In this document: in pieces, positions 12,371-22,885 of the stretch
Layout: every line of letters starts with the position of its first letter
Numbering within the stretch: the stretch's first letter is position 1
Made by a program: the position numbers and the translations under genes
Notes under the pieces: model-generated
Seen by the model: the letters and a program-made list of their open reading frames with translations, nothing else
Told to the model about the DNA's origin: nothing
Database searches by the model: none
Source of the DNA: Microcebus murinus
Taxonomy: Eukaryota > Chordata > Mammalia > Primates > Cheirogaleidae
Direction of reading: 5' to 3'
DNA length: 64,000 bases
Assembly (NCBI RefSeq): GCF_040939455.1
Contig: NC_134116.1
Coordinates: 73,053,900 to 73,117,899, forward strand

Positions 12371-12554
12371 TTTTGTGGTTGCTGCCAGAGGCTTTAGATA
12401 TTTATGATTGATCTTACGTCTGGGTGTCTGAGGCACAGCTTCCCTATGGCTTAGCTGCAGACAACAGGTCTATACTTTTTTTCTTTTCTTTTTCAGCTTC
12501 TTTAGGGAAGTGCAGGAATTGGAGTGTCTTTTGATTGATCCTTCAGGCACGATT
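12371..12554. other. Unassigned sequence
   Basis: Short segment between the ancient L1 and the nested insertion; it ends in the left target-site copy. Confidence 0.4.
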
Positions 12555-13057
<503 letters not shown>

Positions 13058-13139
13058 GAGGAGCCCATGATTCCTCAGTAAAGCTGGCGAGGGGGGTGCT
13101 TCCAGTAGGAAAGGGCATCAATTATTTTTAGGGGGCCCA

Positions 13140-13290
13140 TCATCCTCAGATTTCATATTATTAGCCTCATTTTCAGACTAGAAAATGGAAGAGATGAAAT
13201 ATCTTTCCCAAAGTTAGTAAGTAGGGCTCACTGACACACAAGCTTCTCTGACCCTGAGGCTAATGCGCAAACTTGGTACTAAGCCTTCCT
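13140..13290 (-). repeat. MIR SINE (antisense)
   Basis: 'ttagcctcattttcagacta', 'cccaaagttagtaagtaggg' and 'cttctctgaccctgaggcta' follow MIR in reverse order up to its tRNA-like head. Non-coding and ancient. Confidence 0.6.
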
Positions 13291-13306
13291 TCCAAATGAA
13301 TACTGC

Positions 13307-13377
13307 TTCGCTGATGAGAAATTGAACCCAGGCCTCAACAGTGTGAACATGGGTTCTACCAACTAGACCACCAGGGA
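13307..13377 (-). pseudogene. tRNA-Glu-like pseudogene
   Basis: On the minus strand a 71-nt tRNA-shaped unit starts tccctggtggtctagttgg, close to the 5' half of mammalian tRNA-Glu (acceptor, D-arm and A box). TTC sits at the anticodon position (catgttcacac). It continues with a T-arm/B box 'cctgggttcaatttc' where the functional form has ggttcgantcc. The acceptor stem is poorly paired (about three of seven positions mismatched), the B box is mutated and the anticodon stem is weak, so it is not expected to be functional. Neighbouring MIR on the same strand is separate. The alternative is the head of a tRNA-derived SINE, but no SINE body follows. Confidence 0.55.
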
Positions 13378-13439
13378 AGTCCCCAGATTTTATCCAGAAG
13401 CCAGGCTGAAAAATGGGAGATCATCAATCAAGCACTGAG

Positions 13440-14020
13440 TCTGGCAGCTCTCAAATCCCTTCTCCAAATCTCACCACTACCCCTCACTCTGACAGCCTCC
13501 ACCTCACCTTTGCCAATCATCTCACAGCAGGGTGATCCTTTTGTTACAAAAAAATCTGATCTTAATCACTGCTGTGTTTAAAAACCTTCAGGGCCTCCAT
13601 TACAGTGAGGAAAAACTCCTTTCTCTGACCGATAAGGCCTTTGGAACCTCTTTACTGCCTCATTCTCTGACCACATTTCCCACCTTTTACTTTTCTATTC
13701 ACTACCCCACAACCCCACCAATTCTTCATTCTCTCTGCCAAGCTCATCACAACCTTTGGGCCTTTGTCTCTGTTGTTCTCTCTGCCCAGAAGGTTCCTTT
13801 ACCAGATCTGTGCACAGTTGTCTTTCTTTTAGGTTTCAGCATAAATGTCACTTTTTTGAAGAGGGCTTCTCTTACCATCCCACCTAAAGAAAGAGCCCAG
13901 TCCTACACTGCCCCTCCAAATTGCTCTCCCCTGCATCATCTGATATATTTCTTCATACAATTTACCACAATCTCTGTTAGGTTTTTTTCTAGAGAAAAAT
14001 ATCTATCTGAAACATACAGT
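13440..14020 (+). repeat. L2 LINE fragment (sense)
   Basis: An extended stretch of the L2 3' half: 'gtgatccttttgttac', 'aaaaaccttcagggcctcca', 'tttgggcctttgtctctgtt', 'gttctctctgcccagaaggt', 'ttcagcataaatgtcacttt' and 'atttcttcatacaatttacc'. The 203-codon open frame at 13532-14143 runs through this non-coding part and past its end, so it is not a gene. Confidence 0.8.
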
Positions 14021-14099
14021 TTGGGGCCACTCTTTCTTACATTTCTTTACCCTATAGCTCCACAAAATATTTGGCTATGGGGGAGAATGAGTTTTTTTG

Positions 14100-14580
14100 T
14101 TGTTGTTAATTTCTTTTTTTTTAATTGTGGGGAACATATGTAACAGAAAATGTACCATTTTAATTAATTAATTAATTTACCATTGTTGTGCAACCATCAC
14201 CACCATCCACCTCCAGAACTTTTCATCTTTCCAAACTGAAACTCTGCACCCATTAGACACTAACTCCCCCTTCCTCCCTCCTCCCTGTCCCTAGCAACCA
14301 ACATTCTACTTCTCATCTCTATGAATCTAACTACTCTAAGTACCTCGTATGACTGGCATCATGTAGTTTTTGTCCTTTTCGATCAGATTATTTCACTTAG
14401 CATAGTATCCTCACAATTCATCCATTTTGTATCATGTATCCGAATTTCCTTCCTTTTTAAGGCTGAATAATATTCCATTGTAGATATATTGCATTTTTTA
14501 AATTCATTTACTTCATCATGTACATTTAGGTTGTTTCCGTCTGTTCTGTTGTCTATTGTGAATAATGATACTATTGTATG
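14100..14580 (-). mobile_element. Ancient L1M 3' UTR/ORF2 end, antisense
   Basis: 'gttgtgcaaccatcaccacc', 'ctccagaacttttcatcttt', 'gaaactctgcacccattaga', 'tctatgaatctaactactct' and 'ggctgaataatattccattg' form the hallmark reverse order of an L1M 3' end. A second, independent copy of the same region lies at 50.89-51.61 kb. Contains an AATT simple repeat at about 14160-14178. Confidence 0.85.
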
Positions 14581-14864
14581 AGGTTTTAAACTGTGTTTAT
14601 TGTCTTTCTTCACTTGAACGTACACTCCAAAAGTACAAAGTCTGTTTGTATAGAAAAGCACCTGGCTTCTGGTAGGAACAGTATGAGCCATGTGCAATGT
14701 TATAAACCAGGTATAACATTATAAATGACTATAAATAGTCATACTCGATGAATGTGAAAAAGTGAAATCTTTCTCTCCTGGGTCAATAGCATCTCTCAGC
14801 CAGGTGACTGCAGGATGGTCCTGTCTTTAGTCTTACAACTTTTCAACCCATCCTTCCTACTTTA

Positions 14865-15425
14865 GAGTGATGTTTTAAAACCATAGATGTGATGATAACA
14901 CTCTTCTCCTTAAAAACCTTCAGCGTCTCTCCCTTGTCCTTATAATAAAATCCAAACTCCTTACCAGGCTTCCAAGGACCTGTGTAACCTGGCCTGCTTT
15001 ACCTGTGCAACCTAGCTAGGGCCACCTCCATGCACAAGTCACAGTGAGCTTCCTCCAGTTCCTTGAGTGTGGTGTGGTGGCTCATGAGTTTTGTAGATAT
15101 TGTTCCTTTTGCCTTAGCCATCTTCTGTCCTCTTTTGATCTGTTTCTACTTGTCCTTTAGACTGTTGTTTGGCCATCACTCACAGAAAGAGGCTTTCTAA
15201 ACACTCAGAGTCTGAGTTAATTTGCTCTTCCTATCCTATGTAATCTCCTATTGTGTTTATAGGAATCGCCTAGGGTTTTGTTTTGTTTTTTGCCTTTGAT
15301 CTCCTTAGATTGTAAACTCCAAGAGTGCAGGGACAATGTCTCTCTCATTCACTACTGAATTTCTAGCACCTAGCATGGTACCTGGCACTTTCTAAGTGAG
15401 GTCTCAATAAATATGAGAACTATCT
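14865..15425 (+). repeat. L2 LINE 3' end (sense)
   Basis: A nearly continuous L2 3' segment: 'cttctccttaaaaaccttca', 'aatccaaactccttaccagg', 'tgtaaactccaagagtgcag', 'cctagcatggtacctggcac' and 'aataaatatgagaac'. Inactive. Confidence 0.8.
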
Positions 15426-16420
15426 ATCATATTAAAACAGAATCCAGTAATATTATGTCTTATAGATTAAAAATATCAACCTAATGGTGTCTAGGTATTC
15501 ATATTCAACCTGTTAGACAAATGTGGCCCATCTGAGATCTTTGAAAAACTTTTTTTTTCAACTTAATTACTTAAACCCTATAAGAGACAGGCCAAATTGA
15601 GCTTTGCCATATGTACTTCATAGCACTGTGAAACTCACTTCCACCTGGTGTCACCCAGGTAGGTGGAGATCGATTAGTAATTATAATTGAAGCTTCATGG
15701 AATTAATTACTTAATTTTAAGCTGCTCAAGTTTCATTCCACTGACATTGCATCATGAAACGGGGGAACCACAAAAAATAATTGAAAGCAGAAAAGTAGAT
15801 ATGAAAGATTTCTGGGCTGACTTTTTCCCTGAGGCAGCCCAGAACTTGGAGACTTGGACATTATACCAGGACACATTAGGATGAAATAATACAGGCTGGG
15901 CAAAGTTGTTTGATTACAACTTAATCAGTGATGTTAAGTAAGAATCTGTCAGCAGATGTTGAAAGGATTCACAGATGCAAACCTAGTCATTGTGTCCACA
16001 TAAATGAGAGGAGGGAGTGCCATTTCTGGGGACCTGAGTCATCTGGCTGTCCACATACCTAGATTTATGTTCTAGGTATAAATACCTAGAACTGCCCACA
16101 ACTGAAGGAAAAAGTAAGTAAGTTCAACCTATTTTATGATGATTTTTGCTTTGTAGTTTTGGGACCATACCACTTTGTAACCAAAAAAGCCGCCTCTATC
16201 AATACTGGGAATACACTTTAACTTTTTATACTAACAATAAATAAATCTGTGTTGGTATTTATAGAGACTTAGGATGCCTATCATCTCACCTTGTGATGCT
16301 CATCACTTCATGATGTTTACCACCTGGCTCATAATTATGAAAGACTGAACTGTAGAGATTTCTTCAATAAATTGCAGTATATCTGTCTGGACAGTGGATA
16401 TCTGTTCTGGCCCCCCAAAT
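15426..16420. other. Unassigned sequence
   Basis: No recognised repeat. It contains a short perfect palindrome at 16070-16091 (see findings). A 65-codon plus-strand frame at 15687-15884 shows no domain. Confidence 0.5.
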
Positions 16421-16424
16421 GATG

Positions 16425-16600
16425 CTGTAGATCAGTGACTGGAATATCGGCATTCAGGTGTCTGCTACAATACAAATTCCAGACCCATAACCCCAGAGAT
16501 TCTGAATCTGTAGATCCAGGTTGGGGCCCAGGAATCTGTATTTTACCAAGCATTCCCCAGGGGGATTTTATGCAGCAATTTTGTTGACAAGAATCATCCT
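16425..16600 (+). mobile_element. MER5-like hAT-Charlie MITE remnant
   Basis: 'ccccagagattctgaatctg', 'ggttggggcccaggaatctg' and 'aagcattccccagggggatt' follow the body of MER5A-type non-autonomous hAT elements (the ...agtttctgattcag...ggggcccgagaatttgcatt... pattern). Terminal repeats are too diverged to place exactly. Confidence 0.65.
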
Positions 16601-16920
16601 ATGGAGATCAATACTTATTTACATGGAAATGTGGAGATTACTAAATTAAAAAACGTGAGCTGTAAAACAGTGTGTGCAGTATAATCTCATTGAAAAAATA
16701 CCTACAGAGATAAGTAGATAGATATAGAGGTAGGTAAATATAGGGGTAGGTAAATATAGAGACGGAGAGAAAAAAATGTAGAAGGGCAGGTACCAACGTG
16801 GTAATAGTAAATTGTTATGGGATTATGGTGTATTAAAATTTTTTTTTTTGCTTATATGTATTTTCTAATTTTCTACAGTACGTTTATACTGCTCTTGTAC
16901 TAATAAAAATATTTTAATTT
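16600..16920. other. Unassigned AT-rich sequence with short imperfect repeats
   Basis: Imperfect tandem 'aggtaggtaaatatag' units lie at about 16728-16760. Otherwise nothing is recognised. Confidence 0.5.
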
Positions 16921-16924
16921 AAAA

Positions 16925-17110
16925 AGTATTTATTGAGTTCTTAATGTGCATTGAGCATTAGGACTACAAAGACGGAATCAGGCCACAATTCTACCTTGAG
17001 AACTTCAGCCCCTAGAGGGAGGTGGGCACGTTGGCAGGGCACGTTGGCAGTGCACGAGGCACGGCACAGTAAGATCTGTGGCGTCCCTGGATGTGGTGCT
17101 ATGGGAAGGC
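16925..17110 (-). repeat. L2 3'-end fragment (antisense)
   Basis: 'gtatttattgagttcttaat', 'cattaggactacaaagacgg' and 'gaacttcagcccctagaggg' correspond to reverse-oriented L2 3' end. A small local duplication 'gggcacgttggca' lies at 17023-17050. Confidence 0.5.
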
Positions 17111-17500
17111 TGAGGATTTGAGCCCTCGGCCTCCTGGAGGCCACCCTGCTGTAAGGACACTACATCAGTACACACCCATCTGGCTGGAAGAGAGCGGGAA
17201 AGGCTGGAAAAAACACCAGTCATATCGGGGATGGGGAATGGTTGGCCATTTGAAAGACTGTCAGGATTTTTATTTTGGTAAAAGAACCACCACTACAATA
17301 AATAAAACAAGCTATAAAGCAACACCAAAAAGAAAATAACAGAAAACCCCAAACCGAAACAAACTACAACATTAAAAACAAAGATACAACATAAAAACAG
17401 TGATGTTTACAATTGTGGATAGAGATCTCCCGTGGGAAGACTGCTGCGCATGCGCCGTGGTCTGTTCTCCCGTAATGGCCCCGCTCTTTTTCTGCAAATA
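17111..17500. other. Unassigned sequence
   Basis: A moderately GC-rich part to 17250 is followed by an A-rich part. Overlapping open frames on both strands (e.g. 17091-17339 plus, 17005-17223 minus) have no recognisable content. Confidence 0.4.
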
Positions 17501-17780
17501 CCTGTTTTCTGCCTAACTCAACACTACCCCATCCTTCAAGACCAGCTAGTTCCTTTAGTCTCATAGCATCTCCATGCTTTAAACACACAGTACTTTATCT
17601 GATACACATCTGCAAAATCTCATGTGTTTGATATGTGTTATGTACATCCTGAACTATGTAAGTTGCCATGTGAATCTTTTGTCTCCTCACGTGGATTATT
17701 AGGTCCTTGAAGGCAGGGATGGTTCAAAAGACACCGTTAGGTACGTACATTTTAGGCACGCAGTGCACACTTTTCAGTAC
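17500..17780 (+). repeat. L2 fragment (sense)
   Basis: 'ccttcaagaccagctagttc', 'ttattaggtccttgaaggca' and 'gggatggttcaaaag' match the L2 3' region. Diverged. Confidence 0.5.
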
Positions 17781-20420
17781 ATTATGCTGAACAAAAATAC
17801 CTCAGACTTTTAAGAGAGTTGAACACTGAAAAATAAAGCCTTCTGGTTATACTATTAATAAAATGATTACGAATAAATGCCAGTTTAATCTTCTAACTAT
17901 CCATACTTAATGGTTTTGGCGCTGCTACTTTTTCCTGATGCACTCATGTTTTATTAATATTTCAAATTCAACAGTAGGCATATAATGATCAAATGTCTGA
18001 ATTCTACATTTCTGAAAGTAAATTTGGAAATAATTCACTTCCTCAGTATCTAGCAGAATAGAACTGCTAAACATTTTAACACACATGACTGTCTCTTGGG
18101 AGAGGGCAAAGTCACAATCTTAGAAGAATAAGAATGCATTTGCCTTTAAAAAAAAGAGAGACAGAAAACTAAGAGACTATTGTTAGAATTTCTTTTTTTA
18201 ATTTCAGCATGAGAAGAAAAGACCTGCTTTTGAGAAGACACTGACTAAAATGATAAATAATAACAAACGTTTGAATCACATCATAAAGCTATATTGTGTA
18301 ACTTCAAACAAATGTGTTCAAGACAAGGCAATGTATTATTTTAAAAGCTTTATTTTCTAATGGCAGTTAAGGGGAAAGCAGAGGCACATTATAACGTTAC
18401 TCTGGCGCCCTCTGGTGTCCAGTTCACAGCATGCCCTTTTTTAGTTCATTATTTGCTGTTTCTATAGCCATTTGCAAAGGAGCACTTTGGGAAACCACTA
18501 ATATGTCTGGAGGAGAATGCCTCCTCAAAGAAAACCAAATATGTGGCTCTTACAACATCTTACCACCAGAGGGTATTCTAATTATGCCCATACACATTTT
18601 ACCTCGCTGTGGGGAGCTGGAGTGAGCATTACACTTGCTAGAGCCACACAGGTGAGTGGAGTTGCTCAACGTGAGGGCTTGAAAAGGAAACCTCTGTAAT
18701 CCCAGTCAGTGCTTGTTTTGTGGGAAAGTTCCATGGGAAGCCACAGGTGACCTGATGAGAGCAGAATATTTAGTGGATACCTGCCATTATTAAACTTACT
18801 TTTTTTTTTTTTTAACTTGCTTTCTTAAAAAGAAGTTAATTAAACAAGATGAGTGAAGATTTATTGTGAGAAGTGATGTTGGCCCTTTTTTTGTAGGTCA
18901 GAAATGCAGAAACACACAGATTTAGAACTGTCTTAATATTTAGGAGTCGCCTAACTTGAAATATTAAAATAAATTAATAACTGCAACTCAATAAATAATC
19001 TAAAACAATGGATAAACATATGTAAATTATAACTAGGCATAAACAAACAAATAAATCCACCCTAATGAGTACAAATCCCTGAAGGAAATACACCAATGTC
19101 ATAGGGCTTGTATTAAAGTATTGGAATCATGTGTCTTTTTTTTTTTTCTTCTATAATTTTGGTCATGATGATAAATTGCTTTTATAATGGAGAAGAAACT
19201 TCAAGAAATAAAAATCTATTAATAAAAGGAAAATGTGTTTGCTTGGGTCTTTCTGAAAGTGTATGGAAAGAAAATTAGGGCAAGGGGAGGAGGTATTTTA
19301 TTGTTTCTAAATACTCCTAGTTGGTAACTTTATAAATCCAATTTTTTTTAACTTATTGTAACTTCACCTACTGCCTTTTGACTCTCTGTCCATCTAATCC
19401 TGAAACCCAAGTGCTAGAAGTAGCTGTCTTCACTTCTGGTTCCTGCTATCCTGTCTTTTTCATCATCACAGCTGAGAAATTGACAATTTATGTAATCTAG
19501 TTCATCTGCCTAGCAACAGGAAGGGTGGGGCTCCAAACAGAGGAAAACTATCCAGTAGCTTTTGCAACAGTGAAATGAGAAAGGAAGAATGGGGAACTGG
19601 CTAAAGACCATGTAACTTAACTCAATGGTGTTGAAAAAAAAAGAGATAAAACTATTTTCAATACTAAATTTCCAAAGGATAAATCAGAACAAGAAATGTT
19701 TTATTCTTCTCAAAACTCTATAATTATAGTCTTAAGAGTGTTACGTGATTGGAATGCCACAAATAGTGCTCCAATGACAAATAAACAGAAAGTTCCTTAC
19801 CCTTGAATTTCTAAATGGGTCAATGGGTTTGGCCTCAGAAATCTCCTTAGGGAAGGGGTGTAGCTTAGCTGAGAGGCAGATAAACCTATGCAGATGGGAA
19901 CTGAGCCACACAGGTGAGAAGCCATGATATGGCTAATTCTGACTGAGAAGGAATCCCACTGCTGGTCCTGCTGTGCTTTCCATTTCATCTTGCATCAGTA
20001 AAAGGAGGAAAGAATGGGAAAAGAACTGAGGCATCCACTAGGGCAGTTCTTAGTACTCCAAGAACTTTCCATTTTTGGCTAGAACTTAATTAGAGTTTGA
20101 GCTATGGTCTCACCACATAAATGAGGACTCAGCAGTGGTAAGGTCATAAGGATCATGTCACCAAGTTGCATTAGTTTTCCATGCATCTAATGAGAAATTT
20201 ATCAGATTTACAGTGCCATCATGTTTCTGCTTTATAGAGGCTTCAATCACAAATGCAGAAGGAAGAGTTTTCAATGAACTGAATCGGCCAAATGACACTA
20301 AGTTTCAGTTTTATTTGTTGTTAGAAATTCAGCTAGATCAGCGAAGACCTTGCTATGAAATAAAACAGAAAATGTCATTAATTTCCCATTTAGCATATTT
20401 TCCTCTTGCCTGTATTGGTT
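17781..20420. other. Unassigned, repeat-poor sequence
   Basis: About 2.6 kb in which I recognise no transposon apart from T-tracts near 18800 and 19138. It contains the CTCF-like motif at 18405-18418. Short open frames show no domain. The lack of recognisable repeats makes this one of the better places to look for conserved non-coding sequence. Confidence 0.5.
18405..18418 (-). promoter_or_regulatory. Candidate CTCF-binding motif
   Basis: The minus strand reads ACACCAGAGGGCGC, which fits the CTCF core CCASYAGRKGGCRS at 13 of 14 positions (first C replaced by A), with two flanking bases CA continuing the usual pattern. It contains a CpG in an otherwise CpG-poor region and lies in repeat-poor DNA. 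Binding in vivo cannot be judged from sequence. If bound, its orientation would favour loops toward the left of the window, which is inference. Confidence 0.55.
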
Positions 20421-20429
20421 TATCATTTG

Positions 20430-21770
20430 CTCGAAATATGGTTTTTGAGCACCTAGTATGTTCGCTGTTCCAAGTACTGAAGTTATTGTGGTGAATAAAA
20501 CCAACAAGATCCCAACTCTTATAATGCTTTGGATTATAATGTTAGTATAATTATATGTGTGCATGCACACATAGACTGAAAAGGAAAAATCAATAAACAG
20601 GTAAATAAGAAAATGTCTGATAGTAAAACAAATACATCGCAGATAATTGAAATGGAGTGGCTTTAGACTGACTGAGGAGTGAATTAGGCTGAGACATGAA
20701 GGTTAAGAAGATTCCAGCCATACACAGATAAGGAGTAAAGAGCTTCCAGCCCTGAAAGAGCACATGCAAAGGCCCTATGGTAGGAACATACTTGGTATAT
20801 TAGAAAAATAAAAAGTAAACCAGTATAGTTGGGGTGTAAAAAGGGAAGAGTGATACAAAATGATACTGGAAAATCAGGCAGGGCCCAGATGAGATAGGAG
20901 CTTCATAAACCAGGCAGAGAGTCAAGATTTTATTTTAAGTGAGATGGGATGCCATTGGGGAATTATAAATTGGGAAGGAGAGTATCAGCCAATATTATTT
21001 ATGATTTTAAAAGATCACTGTGGCTGCTAAGTGGAGGACTGATTGAAAGGAGACAGGGAGCAGAGAGACAAAATTGGGAGGCTCTTGCCACAGGCAAGTG
21101 GCAGAGACAAGGGTGACTTGGACTGGAGTGTTGATAATGGAAGTGGGAAGGAATAGATGGGTTGGCATCTGTTTTGGAGGCAGGCCTGACAGAATGGACT
21201 GAAGGTATTGTGGAGGCTGAAGGTAAGAAAATAATCAAGGATAAGCCTAAGATATTTTTTTGATCTGGATGTTGGATGGTGCTGTTATCTACAGAAATGT
21301 GAACACTGGGGGAGGAAAGGTGTATGATAGAGAATTGACTTTTATTTTGGCCACATTAAGCCTCAGATGCCTTTAAGATCTCCAAGTGGAGGCATTTAGG
21401 ATGTGAGTTGAATATTTTGGGGAGGTGCCAGGGCCAGAGATATAGATTTGGGTATTAATAGCACATGGGATTGGATGAGATGACCTCCATAGAGTGTGTA
21501 GATCATGAAGAGGAGGGGGCTTGGGTGCAGTGTCTTGGGACACAGCATTTAGTGGTTGGGCAAGGGAGGAGGAGCCAGTAGAGAAGTAAGAAAGGAAGCA
21601 GCCAGTGAAGCATGAGGAAATCAGGAGAATCTGGTATCCAGAGAACAGGAGAACTAAGTGGGGAGGTCCATGTAGGCAGCTACTACCAGATGTCTTAGTA
21701 AGATGTGAGGAGAAAGGTGACCAGGGAGTTGGGCAACAGCACTAGACTGAGCAGAGGAGGGAGTGTGCAA
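20430..21770 (-). repeat. Long L2 LINE fragment, antisense
   Basis: Begins with the reverse 3' end ('gtactgaagttattgtggtg', 'gatcccaactcttata'). It continues through 'cagatgagataggagcttca', 'aagtgagatgggatgccatt', 'aaaagatcactgtggctgct', 'ttattttggccacattaagc', 'gatctccaagtggaggcatt' and 'cacatgggattggatgaga', the order of L2 from the 3' end back towards the end of the reverse transcriptase. About 1.3 kb, the longest L2 in the window. No intact frame. Confidence 0.85.
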
Positions 21771-22283
21771 CAGAAATTACAGTCACACATCACAAACACC
21801 CCACAGTAAGTGCTTTATGCACATAATTTCTCTTTTCTAAAGCCTAAAGTACTTTTCTACTACTAATAGCTAATGTCTTTTATTTCTATAACAAAATCAC
21901 CTAAACATGTACTTAAATATTTCTAACCTGATAAACATATGGTGTAATACAGACATTGAAAACTGGCTTGATCAACAATAATCTTTGCCTTTCACTTTCT
22001 TTCCTACGTTTTCTCGATTTATTCAAAATCAAGGGCATTCAGTGCAGAGAAAAAGAGGTAAAGTTAAAATCAATTAATTTTTACCCTTTGTAGAAAATAC
22101 TTTTTCCTGATAAGAAAGTTAAAACCATTGGCTCAAATAAAAATAAATAAATAAAAACAAATTAAGTGATTACCTCTGGGTTTCAATGTTTCAAATGACA
22201 AATTATCCCCATTTTACTACAGAAAAACAAGCTCAACTTTGTGTAGACTTGCAATTGAATCTTTTCAGGAACTTATGTCCCAT
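21771..22283. other. Unassigned AT-rich sequence
   Basis: No recognised element; ends at the left target-site copy of the next Alu. Confidence 0.5.
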
Positions 22284-22641
<358 letters not shown>

Positions 22642-22885
22642 ATTCTTTGTATTTTTATTTAGATAATTGTATTTATTTATTTATTTTTATTTCAGGATAT
22701 TACAGGGGGTACAACTGTTTTTGGTTACATGAATTGCTTTTGTGCAGTTTGAGCCAAAGTTATAAGTGTGTCCATCACCTAGATAAAGTGCATTGTACTC
22801 ATTAGGAGTGAATTTACCTAACCCCTCCTCCCCCCTCACCTGCCTGATTTCTGATGAATTTTACTATCATATGGGTGTTGATCAA

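Noticed and set aside
13532..14143. 203-codon open frame, the longest in the window
   Set aside because: Most of it lies in the non-coding 3' region of a sense L2 LINE and it ends in a T-rich tract; no domain.
22660..22700. Clear target duplication for the long L1
   Set aside because: Only a 6-bp 'aattgt' match joins the two ends, too short to claim.
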